Shown here: positions 44,243 to 52,724 of the stretch, one piece after another | Numbering within the stretch: the first letter of the stretch is position 1 | Layout: each line of letters starts with the position of its first letter | Origin: Methylibium sp. NZG | GTDB lineage: Bacteria > Pseudomonadota > Gammaproteobacteria > Burkholderiales > Burkholderiaceae_C | NCBI GenBank assembly: GCA_001263235.1 | Contig: LGRD01000013.1 | Span: forward strand, 96,775 to 160,774 | Length of the DNA stretch: 64,000 bases | Direction: 5' to 3' | Program-made: the position numbers and the translations under genes | The notes under the pieces: generated by a model | What the model saw: the letters and a program-made list of their open reading frames with translations, nothing else | Told to the model about the DNA's origin: nothing | Database searches by the model: none

Positions 44243-44261
44243 TGTTACAAGGCTTGTAACA
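44243..44261. promoter_or_regulatory. 19-base palindrome upstream of the TlpA gene
   Basis: TGTTACAAGGCTTGTAACA is a perfect palindrome around one central G, in the largest gap (102 bases) of the envelope operon. It looks like a regulator binding site for a second promoter. The half TTGTTACAAG recurs inside the start of the SH3-barrel gene (45864-45873). It has no loop, so a terminator is unlikely. Confidence 0.5.
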
Positions 44262-44314
44262 AGGGGTGCGCGTGGGAAGTCCTGTGATTGCCAGTGGCGA
44301 GGTGAAGCCGGCGG

Positions 44315-45010
44315 CTAGAAGAAGTAGCTGAGCCCGCCGGTGAGCTCCAGGTTCTGGGTGCTCTGGCGTTTGCCCAGCAGGTCGAGCGAGAAGATGTGGT
44401 CGCGAAAGTCCACCTGCAGCGCCCAACGGTCGGTCAGCAGCAAGCGCATGCCCAGCCCGAGGTTGAAGGTCTGGCGCTTCTGCGCGTTGAAGCTGGTGCT
44501 GCCGACGCCGCCGATCAGGTAGACCGCCGTCGCCTTGGCGCGCCTGGCTCCCAAGAACACCTCGCCCGGCAACACGTTGTAGCCAACCGAGAGGTTGTAG
44601 TACTTCAGCGTGTCCTTGCCCGTGGGGAAGATGCCGCCGGGCAGGATCTGCCGGTAGGTCTCATCACTCACCTTGGTCTGCGCGTAGGCGAACTGGGCGA
44701 AGAAGTCTTCGGTGATGTGGTAGCCGAGCTTCACGCCGCTGACCGAGCTGGAGCCGAAGTTCTGCGTACCGTAGACGCCGGTGAACAGGCCGATCTCGAA
44801 GTCCTTCGACGGGAAGCGCGGCAGCGGCACCTCGCGCCGCTCGACCTGCGGCACGATGACCTGCTCGTTGGCGGGTTTCTGCTCCTGCGCGTGGGCCGGA
44901 GCCAGGGCAACCAGGGCCGCCGCCATCGCAAGCAGGCTCACCCCGACGGCCGCTCTCGCCATCGAGAAAGCGGTCTTCAATGCTGCAGCGTTCGTCGTGT
45001 TGTTTTTCAT
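44315..45010 (-). CDS. Outer-membrane beta-barrel protein
   Basis: 231 residues. Signal peptide ends near AHA (residue 41). The mature part, PSKDFEIGLFTGVYGTQNFGSSSVSGVKLGYHITEDFFAQFAYAQTKV through SLDLLGKRQSTQNLELTGGLSYFF with a final Phe, reads as an eight-stranded barrel of the OMP_myx_plus type, known from myxobacteria near TPR and AgmX genes. It is paired with a similar protein next door. Function unknown; probably an outer-membrane anchor. Confidence 0.82.
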   Translation of the reverse strand: MKNNTTNAAALKTAFSMARAAVGVSLLAMAAALVALAPAHAQEQKPANEQVIVPQVERREVPLPRFPSKDFEIGLFTGVYGTQNFGSSSVSGVKLGYHITEDFFAQFAYAQTKVSDETYRQILPGGIFPTGKDTLKYYNLSVGYNVLPGEVFLGARRAKATAVYLIGGVGSTSFNAQKRQTFNLGLGMRLLLTDRWALQVDFRDHIFSLDLLGKRQSTQNLELTGGLSYFF

Positions 45011-45077
45011 GGCGGGCTCGGGAACGTGGGTGGCGCGGGTTCGGCAAGTGCTCGGCTGTTCAGCACATGGCGCCGCA

Positions 45078-45884
45078 TCAGAAGAAGAACGACAGTCCCG
45101 CGGTGATCGCGCGGTACTCGCTGCTCTTGGTGTCCGAGAGGAAAGCGGTGTAGAAGGAATAGTCTGCGCGCAGAACAAAGCGGTCGGTCAGATAAAACCG
45201 GGCGCCGACGGTCGCATTGCCCAGTTTGGCGTTGGTCGTGAAGTTGCCGACCAGGCTGGTGTTGGGGATGTTCTTGAACTGGCCGAAGCCGATGCCGAAG
45301 AACGGCGACAGCCGCCGGTCGGACCACGGCTCGGACTGCAGGTTGAGGTGCCAGAAGTCGGTGCCCGAAAACACGCCCTGCACCTGGCCGAGCGTGGCCT
45401 CGAAGGTCAGCGTGTCGGACAGGCGGTAGCTGGTCCACATCTTGAGCATCGGCTCGGACTTGAAGCGGCCCCAGGCGGCGCCGAGCTGCACGCGGCGGGT
45501 GAGGTAGTCGTCGAGCACGAGGTCGCGGAAGGTCTTTTGCGCGCCGGCTTCGGTGAGCGTGGTCTCGAGTTGGCGGCGATGCACCCAGCCGAGCTTGCCG
45601 CTCTCGGTGCGCACCTGGTACCAGTCGGTGTGGCGCAACTCGATCGACACCCACTCGGTGCGCACGGCCACGTGGAACACCGGGAAGCCGCGGCCCGGGC
45701 CGGTGTGCATTTCCAGGTACGGGTCGGTGACTTGAAGGCGTTCGCCCGAGCCAGCGGTCGGTCTGCCGCCCGCGGGAACGGTCGCCGCGCTCGGGGCGGC
45801 CGTCGGCGCGGCTTGCGCCAGCACCGCGCCACCTGCGCACAGGGCTGCCAGCAGAGGCGCCGCTTGTAACAACGACTTCGTCAT
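45078..45884 (-). CDS. Outer-membrane beta-barrel with SH3-like N-domain
   Basis: 268 residues. After the signal peptide comes a bacterial SH3-like segment (LQVTDPYLEMHTGPGRGFPVFHVAVRTEWVSIELRHTDWYQVRTESGKLGWVHRRQL, residues about 50-105), a fold that binds peptides or peptidoglycan. The barrel follows (SPFFGIGFGQFKNIPNTSLVGNFTTNAKLGNATVGARFYLTDRFVLRADYSFYTAFLSD ... LSFFF). Its C-terminal half parallels the next gene, suggesting duplication plus SH3 gain. It could link the outer membrane to the cell wall. Confidence 0.82.
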   Translation of the reverse strand: MTKSLLQAAPLLAALCAGGAVLAQAAPTAAPSAATVPAGGRPTAGSGERLQVTDPYLEMHTGPGRGFPVFHVAVRTEWVSIELRHTDWYQVRTESGKLGWVHRRQLETTLTEAGAQKTFRDLVLDDYLTRRVQLGAAWGRFKSEPMLKMWTSYRLSDTLTFEATLGQVQGVFSGTDFWHLNLQSEPWSDRRLSPFFGIGFGQFKNIPNTSLVGNFTTNAKLGNATVGARFYLTDRFVLRADYSFYTAFLSDTKSSEYRAITAGLSFFF

Positions 45885-45937
45885 GACACCTGTGCCTGGC
45901 CCTCGGCGCTGCAGGGCCTTTGCCGGGATGCGGGCGG

Positions 45938-46582
45938 TCATTGGGTGTTGCAGGCGCCCGTGTTCGGGTCGGCTGGGGTGAACATGCTGTTGGCAGCGGC
46001 GCTGAACTCGTCCTGGCCCTGGGGCACGGGATGGTTGATCCAGTACTGGAGGAGCTTCACGTTCGGGTCCTGGTCGTTCTCGAAGATCAGGCCGCCGCCG
46101 TGCAAGACGTTGAGCAGCCTGGGCTTGGCGAGTATGCGACTCTGCGTGAGCGATCCGAACACGACCTCGCCCTGGGTCGAGTAAAAGTTCTTGTACATGT
46201 CACTGGCGCGAATGACCGTCGGCGTGTTGCCTGCTGCCGTCACGTCCAGCGGCTGCGCGCCGCCCACCACGCGGAACGCGCCGCCGGTGCCGGTGGTGTT
46301 GTCATGGCAGCCCGATGCGGCGCAGGTGTTGACCGAGCGCACACCGTTCACGTTGATCTGCAACTGCGCCAGAAAGATCGGGTTGATGCACTTCTGGTAG
46401 TACGCGTACGACAGCGTCTGCCCGGTCGCGCCGGGTGGGTTGCTCACCTCGGGCGGGTTGCTCAGCGGGTTGCCGCCACCGCAGCCGACCATGGTGACAA
46501 GCGCGGCGAGCGCCGCACCGGCTCCGATGGAGCGGCAGGTGCGGGCGACGTCACCCTTCTGGCGATGAGGCTCAATGGTCAT
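45938..46582 (-). CDS. Lipoprotein with CX4CH heme-like motif
   Basis: 214 residues; ATG overlaps the upstream stop as ATGA. A lipobox (MVGCG, near residue 34) follows a hydrophobic segment. The mature protein carries VNTCAASGCHDNTTGTGG, a C-x4-C-H variant of the c-type heme site, and conserved surroundings (YAYYQKCINPIFLAQLQI, LIFENDQDPNVKLLQYWINHPV) like single-heme cytochrome domains of large secreted proteins. A heme role is inferred; the motif is not the standard CxxCH. Confidence 0.7.
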   Translation of the reverse strand: MTIEPHRQKGDVARTCRSIGAGAALAALVTMVGCGGGNPLSNPPEVSNPPGATGQTLSYAYYQKCINPIFLAQLQINVNGVRSVNTCAASGCHDNTTGTGGAFRVVGGAQPLDVTAAGNTPTVIRASDMYKNFYSTQGEVVFGSLTQSRILAKPRLLNVLHGGGLIFENDQDPNVKLLQYWINHPVPQGQDEFSAAANSMFTPADPNTGACNTQ

Positions 46583-49500
46583 GGGCAGCCGGTGCGAATC
46601 CAGTTGGCGATCGTCGTGTACGCCGCGCTGCCCACCGGCAGCACCGCCGCCGTCTGGCCGGTGGCGCCGGCCGGGTGCGGCACGGTGGAAGGCCGGCTCA
46701 GCAGGTAGTTCGACGGCGCGTTGCAGGCGTTCGAGATCATCGACAGTGTGACGCCGAAGTCGCCCTCCGGGCTGCCCGTCAGCACGAATCGGTTCTGGCG
46801 GAACGCGGTTCCGGCAGGAGTTGTCAAGTCGCTGCCCACCGCCATGTGGCAGCCGGACGCGCAGGTCGCGCGCAGGATCGGCAGCACCTGCGTGGTGAAG
46901 CTCGACTGGCTCAAGCCGTTCAAGGCGCGCACGCCGCCGGTGGCGTTGAACGGGTCGTTGTAGTACTGGCCGCCGAGGTCCATCCATTCGGCGAGCAGGC
47001 GCTTCTCGGCCGCATTGAGCATCGTCGAGTGGTCTGGCGCGCCGGCCGGCGGGGCCGGGTGCGCGGTGGCCGCGGCGGTGCCCGCGAGCAGCGTCTCGCC
47101 CCACAGGATTTCAGTCAGCCGGCTCTTGCGCGCCTGGCCGGCGGTGTTGGCCGCGCCGGAGCTGGTTTCCACCAGCGGCGCGCCGCGCACGATCATCGGC
47201 ACGCCTTCTTGCAGGCGCGTTTGCGGCAGTCCGGTCACCGGGTCGATCACCGGGTCGCCGATCAGCAACTCTTCGTACGACACCAGCCGGCCGGTGCCCG
47301 ACACATTGGCGCGCAGGTCGAGCCGGGCGGTGTCGGTGTGGCAGTTGGTGCAGGTGTTGGCGCCACCGGTGCCGCGGGCGCGTGCCCACAGCGGCTGGAT
47401 GTGCTCGGGGTAGTTGACCAGGCCGTTCACCGGCGCGGGCGTGGCCAGGTCGTCGGCCGGGCTGGCGTTGCCGGTGTAGCGTAGCGAAATGGCCGGCCGC
47501 GCCGTCACGCCGGCCCGCGTGGTGTCGGCCCACACATCAGTGAAGACGGGGTTGGCCTGCAGCGTGAGCGCGGTCGAGTCGAGCCGGGTGCGGGTGGAGG
47601 CCATCGTCTCGCCCGACAGGTGCGCGGCCGACAGCGCCGCCACCAGCGCCGCGGGCTGGGTGTTGACGATGGCGCCGGAGTTGAGCGCACCGCCGCGGCG
47701 CGGGCTGTGGCAGCCGTCGCAGGTGCGGCGCTCGCCGGGGCGCACCTGGATCCAGTTGGTGTGGGTCTGCAGCGCGCGGCCCTTGCCGTCGATGATCGAC
47801 AGCGCCAGCGGCACGTCGGCCGGCACCTGCAGCTTGAACGAACCGTCGGGCTCGACCGGCGCGTAGCCGAGGATCTGCTGCTGTTCGAAGTCGGTCTCGC
47901 CGATCGTGCTGCGCAGGCCCATCATGCTCGACGGCGGCGAGACGGCGCGAATGGCGCGCACGAAGCGCGCCGGGGCGCAGCCGTAGGCGGCGTTGGCAGG
48001 GTCCTTCATCTTCACCAGGTCGGCCACCATCGCGCGGGTGTCGAGCACGTCGGTCGGCGGTGTCAGCGCGATGCTGGTGGTGCAGCCGGCGGGGCGGTCG
48101 GCGGCCACCATCATCTGCTCGCCCATGCGGCCCAGGCCGTCGGTGTCGTAGACGCTGCGCACTTCGATCAGCGCGAGGTTCTGCGCGGCCAGCGTGGCGT
48201 CGACGCTGGTGGGCGGCGTGGCGTTCGGCGCCGCGCGCGCCTGCAGCGCGATCGGGTCGGTGTACATGAAGCCCGACGGCGGCGCGGCAACGATCAGCCA
48301 CGTCTGCAGCTTCGGGTCGAACATGTAGATGGCATAGGCGGCCGGCGCGTTGTCCTGCACCGGGTCGGCGGCGACGGCAGCCGCCATGCGATTGCGGTCG
48401 CTCAGGCGCGCTTTCTCCTCAGGCGTCAGCGTGGCGCAGGCCACCAGCACGCCGGAGCGCGTCACTTCACACGGGCGGAATGCCACGAGCACGCGGTTGG
48501 TGCCGTCCCACAGCGGGTAGGGCGTGGTCACGCGGCCGAAGGGCGACAGGCCGCGGCCGTCGTTCAAATCTTGCGCGGTGATCGAGGTCTGGCCGCCGGC
48601 GGCCGGGATGGTGGAGTTGGCCGGCGTGTTGTTCTCGGAGTAGTTGGCAGCATCGACGATCATCATCTTGCCGCCCTCTTGCGTGCCCGACAGCGACATG
48701 AGGCTGGTCGCCAGGAAGCCCTTGTTCGGGCCCGCCGGGTCCATGTCGCGTGGGTGTAGGAAGCTGTTGCCAGGGCTTTGTGCACCGTACAGCACGAACA
48801 TGTTGGTGCCGTCGGGCTTGGCGCTGAAGACGGCGAAGCGGTTGCGGTCGCCCACGTGCTCCCAGCGCGAGAACATGATGTCGCCGTTGGGCCGCACGAC
48901 CGGGTTGCGGTCGTGGCTCTGGTTGAACGAGATCTGCGTGATGGCGCCGCCCTCGGCGTTCATCGTGTGCAGGTTGATGACGCGCTCGCGCTCGTACTCG
49001 TCCAGGCCGTAGTAGACCTGCCCGGTGGCCTGGTTCGTCTTCGACTTCGTTTGCCGGTTCGAAGAGAACACGAAGCCAGCGCCGGCCGGCAGGTAGGCCG
49101 GGTCCACGTCGTCATCGACCGTCGAGCTGGTAATGCGCCGCAAGGTGCCGCCGGTGAAGCCGCCGGTGGTCATGTCGTATTCCCAGATGTTCCACTTGCC
49201 GGTGCAGGCGGGCACGCCGTTGATGGTCGAGGTGTTGGTCGTGGGGCAGCGCAGCGAGAAGACGAGCTTCTTCGCGTCGTACGACGCCTCGGGGTCGGAC
49301 GCATCGCCCTTGCCCTGCGTGATCGACGCGGTGATGTTGTGCTCCACCGCGCTCGGCGAGGACTTCTCGCGGATCATCAAGTCGCCGCCGTCGGCGGTCG
49401 GCGTGCCGTCGGTCGGGTTCATGCCGAGTGCGGTCGAGCGTTTGACGTAAGCCAGCGGCACGTCGCCCTGCACCGTGACCGAGTTGCTGCTGCTGGAGCT

Positions 49501-49590
49501 GCCGCTGCCGCAACCCGCCAGGGTCAAGGCGCCGAAGCCCAGCAACACCGCCGCGCAACTCAGTGCGCTCTTTCTTGACAGTTCATTCAT
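46579..49590 (-). CDS. Multi-heme lipoprotein, HzsA-related
   Basis: 1003 residues. Signal with lipobox LAGC near residue 26. Residues about 80-430 look like a TolB/beta-propeller (SDPEASYDAKKLVFS, DPAYLPAGAGFVFSSNRQ, DRNPVVRPNGDIMFSRWE). The last 40% holds heme motifs: TCDGCH, TCTNCH (both standard CxxCH) and TCASGCH (C-x3-C-H). The propeller-plus-heme design resembles the HzsA-related family (hydrazine synthase alpha-like), although hydrazine chemistry is not implied. A periplasmic or surface electron-transfer or oxidase role is likely. It overlaps the next lipoprotein by four bases. Confidence 0.75.
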   Translation of the reverse strand: MNELSRKSALSCAAVLLGFGALTLAGCGSGSSSSSNSVTVQGDVPLAYVKRSTALGMNPTDGTPTADGGDLMIREKSSPSAVEHNITASITQGKGDASDPEASYDAKKLVFSLRCPTTNTSTINGVPACTGKWNIWEYDMTTGGFTGGTLRRITSSTVDDDVDPAYLPAGAGFVFSSNRQTKSKTNQATGQVYYGLDEYERERVINLHTMNAEGGAITQISFNQSHDRNPVVRPNGDIMFSRWEHVGDRNRFAVFSAKPDGTNMFVLYGAQSPGNSFLHPRDMDPAGPNKGFLATSLMSLSGTQEGGKMMIVDAANYSENNTPANSTIPAAGGQTSITAQDLNDGRGLSPFGRVTTPYPLWDGTNRVLVAFRPCEVTRSGVLVACATLTPEEKARLSDRNRMAAAVAADPVQDNAPAAYAIYMFDPKLQTWLIVAAPPSGFMYTDPIALQARAAPNATPPTSVDATLAAQNLALIEVRSVYDTDGLGRMGEQMMVAADRPAGCTTSIALTPPTDVLDTRAMVADLVKMKDPANAAYGCAPARFVRAIRAVSPPSSMMGLRSTIGETDFEQQQILGYAPVEPDGSFKLQVPADVPLALSIIDGKGRALQTHTNWIQVRPGERRTCDGCHSPRRGGALNSGAIVNTQPAALVAALSAAHLSGETMASTRTRLDSTALTLQANPVFTDVWADTTRAGVTARPAISLRYTGNASPADDLATPAPVNGLVNYPEHIQPLWARARGTGGANTCTNCHTDTARLDLRANVSGTGRLVSYEELLIGDPVIDPVTGLPQTRLQEGVPMIVRGAPLVETSSGAANTAGQARKSRLTEILWGETLLAGTAAATAHPAPPAGAPDHSTMLNAAEKRLLAEWMDLGGQYYNDPFNATGGVRALNGLSQSSFTTQVLPILRATCASGCHMAVGSDLTTPAGTAFRQNRFVLTGSPEGDFGVTLSMISNACNAPSNYLLSRPSTVPHPAGATGQTAAVLPVGSAAYTTIANWIRTGCP

Positions 49591-49628
49591 GTTCGCTCCC
49601 CCAGAAGTCGATCCAGGATCGACGTGAC

Positions 49629-50639
49629 TCAATGCGGCGCCTGCGGGCCACCGGCCAGCAGACCCGACGAAAAATGCAGGCGCCCGTGTGCGTCGACGAC
49701 CACCGCGTCGACGCCGGGCTGCGCTTCGATGAACGCCATGCCGCGTTCGACGCCCATCACGAACAGGCACTTCGACAGCGCCTCGCTCGTCAGGCCATCG
49801 TCGGCCAGGATGGTCACGCTGCGGATGCTGTCGGGCGACTTGCCGGTCTTCGGGTCGAGCACGTGGTGGCAGCGCACGCCGTCGGCCTCGAAGAAGCGTT
49901 CGTAGTCGCCCGAGGTCGAGATCGCCACATCTTCGAGCGGCAGCACCGCCACCACCGCGTCGGCATTGCGCGGGTCGCGCACGGCGATCGTCCACGGCCG
50001 GCCGCGCTTGTCGCCCAGCACATGGCTGTCGCCCCCGGCGCTGACGATCGCGTGGCGGATGCCCAGCCGCGCAAGGATCGCCACGCCGTGGTCCACCGCG
50101 TGGCCTTTGGCAAAACCGCCCAGGTCGATGCGCACGCCCTCGCGCGCAAAGCCGATCGTGCGCTGCGCGCGGTCGAGCTGCAGGTGCTGCCAGCCAATGG
50201 CGCCGACGGCCTGGGCCAGCTCGGCATCGCTGGGCTTGACGCGCTCGCGGTAGTCGTACAAGTGGCCGGCGCTGGCGTAGGTGATGTCGAAGGCGCCGTC
50301 CGACAATTTAGAGAAGCGCAGCGAGCGCGCGATCAGCTCGAACATCTCGGCGCAGATCGGCACCGCGCGATGTGCGGCATCCCGATTGATGATGGAGAGC
50401 TCGGAGACCGGCTTGTACGGGCTCATCAGCTGGTCGATGCGGTGCATCTCGGCCATCACCGCGTCGATGGCGGCTTCGCCCGCGTCGCGGTCGTCGCTCC
50501 ACAGTTCGACGCTGATGGCGGTGCCCATGATCGCCTCTTCACGCCGGCACCAGCCGCCCTGCACCGCGTGCGCAGGCAGGTGCGGCACCACGGCGGGTTG
50601 CGGTGCAGTGCGGAACGAGAGCTTGGGCATGGCGAACAC
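49629..50639 (-). CDS. apbE: ApbE-family FAD:protein FMN transferase
   Basis: 336 residues from a GTG at 50639 with GAGGAG six bases before it; an ATG three codons on is the alternative. Family marks are present: EEAIMGTAISVELWSDD, DGAFDITYASAGHLYDYRERV, VRIDLGGFAKGHAVDHGV and DGLTSEALSKCLFVMG. The enzyme attaches FMN covalently to proteins in the periplasm. No signal peptide or lipobox is evident, unlike most family members. No flavinylation motif (SGAT-like) was found among the operon's products, so its target is unclear. It is the first gene of the 17-gene set. Confidence 0.9.
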   Translation of the reverse strand: MFAMPKLSFRTAPQPAVVPHLPAHAVQGGWCRREEAIMGTAISVELWSDDRDAGEAAIDAVMAEMHRIDQLMSPYKPVSELSIINRDAAHRAVPICAEMFELIARSLRFSKLSDGAFDITYASAGHLYDYRERVKPSDAELAQAVGAIGWQHLQLDRAQRTIGFAREGVRIDLGGFAKGHAVDHGVAILARLGIRHAIVSAGGDSHVLGDKRGRPWTIAVRDPRNADAVVAVLPLEDVAISTSGDYERFFEADGVRCHHVLDPKTGKSPDSIRSVTILADDGLTSEALSKCLFVMGVERGMAFIEAQPGVDAVVVDAHGRLHFSSGLLAGGPQAPH

Positions 50640-50939
50640 GGTGGACTCCTCAGGCGCAGTGATGCGAGGGGGCACAGTGTGCGAAAAACAATGACGGGCG
50701 TGGACGCATGGCCACATCTTCACCCCTGTCAAACCCGAAATTGCGCCACTTGTTGGCAAACCGAGACCGACTTACCTTCCGTGACAGACTAAACGGTGAC
50801 CTCGGGTTGTAGGGCGGCAGCAGATGATTCAGATGTGAGCGAAGGCAACTGAACTCGCTCCGCCGCGGCGGACCTCGCCGGCAATCCGATCGGATTCAGC
50901 ACTGCGCCGGCGCCGCCTCGGCACCGCACCGACGCCGGC
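50640..50939. promoter_or_regulatory. Intergenic region upstream of the envelope operon
   Basis: 300 bases with no gene I can support. On the minus strand a perfect -35-like TTGACA sits near 50728-50733, but the matching -10 is weak. A direct repeat of GTGAC (50781-50785 and 50796-50800, 15 bases apart) could be a response-regulator site. The main promoter of the ApbE-to-AgmX operon is expected here. Confidence 0.4.
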
Positions 50940-51836
50940 TCAGCGCCGGGTCGACAACCAGATGCCCGGCAAGATCAGCAGCGCACCCACGCCGTGGAAC
51001 CACTCGATGCGCTCGCCCAGCACGCCCCACGCCAGCAGCGCGCTGTACAGTGGCCCGAGGTACAGCACGGTGCCGACCTTGGCCACGCCGAGTTTGCGCT
51101 GCATGTACGAATACGCCGCGTACGAACCCGCGCCAGGGATCAGCGCCGCCATCAGCACCAGCCCGACGCTCTTCCACGACAGTTCGGTCGGCAACCACGC
51201 GACCGCCTCCCACACGGTGAACGGCAGCAGCACCACGATGCCACCCACCGCCGTGAGCGTGAGCCGCGCCACCGAGCCGAAGGCCGACGGCCACGCGCGC
51301 AGCAGCAGCGAGTAAGCGGCCCAACACAACACCGCCACCGCGATCCACGCGTCGCCTGGGTTGATGCGCAGTTGCGCCAACGCCTGCCAGTCGCCCTTGA
51401 GCAGGATCACCACCACGCCCGCCAGCGCCAGCACCACGCCCAGCCCCTGCAGCGCGGTGAAGCGCTCGTGCAGCCACAGCGCCGAGATGAGCGCGATCAA
51501 CACCGGCGCCACCGAATACAGCAGCCCGATGTTGACCGCCGACGTGCTGCGCCCGCCGATGTAGACGAACGCGCCGCAGACCCACATGCCCAGCGCCCCG
51601 AGCACGATGAACTGCCGCCACTCGGCCATGATCAGCCCGCGCTTGGCCCAGAGCTCGCTGCGGCACACCAGCCCCAACAGCAACGCCGCAACCGCCCAGC
51701 GGCCGAGTGCCAGCGCATGCGGCGCGATCACCCCCGGCGCCCACCGTGCCACCAGGTAGTTGACGCTCCACATCGCGGGGGTGATGAAGATCAGGGCGTG
51801 CGCCAGGCGCAGGTCGGGGGTGGGGGAAGGCGTCAT
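50940..51836 (-). CDS. EamA/DMT-family transporter
   Basis: 298 residues with about ten membrane segments in two EamA repeats (ALIFITPAMWSVNYLVARWAPG ... AWIAVAVLCWAAYSLLLRAWPS), ending GALLILPGIWLSTRR. A small-metabolite exporter; substrate unknown. It lies five bases after a PIN toxin gene on the same strand and is not close to the paralogue at 14744-15751 in wording. Confidence 0.88.
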   Translation of the reverse strand: MTPSPTPDLRLAHALIFITPAMWSVNYLVARWAPGVIAPHALALGRWAVAALLLGLVCRSELWAKRGLIMAEWRQFIVLGALGMWVCGAFVYIGGRSTSAVNIGLLYSVAPVLIALISALWLHERFTALQGLGVVLALAGVVVILLKGDWQALAQLRINPGDAWIAVAVLCWAAYSLLLRAWPSAFGSVARLTLTAVGGIVVLLPFTVWEAVAWLPTELSWKSVGLVLMAALIPGAGSYAAYSYMQRKLGVAKVGTVLYLGPLYSALLAWGVLGERIEWFHGVGALLILPGIWLSTRR

Positions 51837-51841
51837 CGGGG

Positions 51842-52261
51842 TCACGTGCCGAGTCGACCCAGCCACTCGACCGCAGGGCTCAGCCCCAGCCGCTGGGCGC
51901 GATTGGCCAGCGCACGATCGAAGGTGGCAAATGCGCCGGCACGCGCGCTGCGTGCCAGGTGCAGCGCGTCGGCCAGGTCCAGGCCGGCCTCGAAGGCATC
52001 GACCGCAGCCAGCACGTTGTCGCGGTCTTCGAGCGTGACGTGTTCGATGCCTGCGAGCGCTCGCAGCGCGCGCACGATGTCTCGCCGCGGCAAGTCGTAG
52101 AAGCCGCGCATCACCCACTCCAGCTCCAGCACCACGGTGACCGCGACGAAGGCGCGCTCCGAGAGTGCGGCAACCGCAGCGGGCCGCTGCCGCGCGGCTT
52201 GCGGGTCGTCGGCGTCGTTGACGAAGAAGCGGGCGAGGACGTTGGTGTCCAGCGATCTCAC
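51842..52261 (-). CDS. VapC-like PIN toxin
   Basis: 139 residues. MRSLDTNVLARFFVNDADDP gives the first acids, VVLELEWVMRGFYDLPR the second and DLADALHLARSARAGAFATFDRALA the third of a PIN nuclease. It overlaps its antitoxin gene by four bases. A ribonuclease toxin is expected. It is followed by the EamA gene. Confidence 0.9.
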   Translation of the reverse strand: MRSLDTNVLARFFVNDADDPQAARQRPAAVAALSERAFVAVTVVLELEWVMRGFYDLPRRDIVRALRALAGIEHVTLEDRDNVLAAVDAFEAGLDLADALHLARSARAGAFATFDRALANRAQRLGLSPAVEWLGRLGT

Positions 52262-52557
52262 CGCTGGCTGCCCTTGCCGCGCTTGCCGATCTTGCCGAGC
52301 TCAAGTGCCGGCGGCCGGGCCACCAGGGAAGCAGGGTCAAAGTCCTCCAGCCGGCGCGGCACGCCACGTGGGCGGGCCGTGAGCATGCCCGCCAGGCTTT
52401 CGACGGGCGCCGCAGCCACCGCACGGACAACGCGCAGCTTCAGGCCGTCAGCTTCTTCCACCGCCTCCAACCGCGCGCCCGCGCCCATGCCGAGGCGGCG
52501 GCGCAGCGCCGCCGGAAGGACGATCTGGCCTTTGGAAGAAACGAGCAGGGTGGGCAT
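52258..52557 (-). CDS. AbrB/MazE-like antitoxin (VapB-like)
   Basis: 99 residues. MPTLLVSSKGQIVLPAALRRRLGMGAGARLEAVEE is an AbrB-type DNA-binding domain; the rest is a basic, Pro-containing tail (SLVARPPALELGKIGKRGKGSQR). It neutralises the PIN toxin and represses the module. The 167 bases upstream to the GntR gene hold nothing else I can support. Confidence 0.9.
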   Translation of the reverse strand: MPTLLVSSKGQIVLPAALRRRLGMGAGARLEAVEEADGLKLRVVRAVAAAPVESLAGMLTARPRGVPRRLEDFDPASLVARPPALELGKIGKRGKGSQR

Positions 52558-52724
52558 TTCGGGCGGCAGCGGCAGATCGGAATCAGGCCACTCTAGTTCG
52601 ACTTACTGGGTAAGTCAAACCGCCGGACAATGCCCACGATGCCGATCGATGCAGTGCAACGTGCGTTCGATGCACCGCCGCCAAGCCGCCCCATGCAGCC
52701 CCCACGCAGCCCCCACGCAGCCCC

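Noticed and set aside
44243..44261. Rho-independent terminator
   Set aside because: The palindrome has a single central base, so no hairpin loop can form, and no T run follows.
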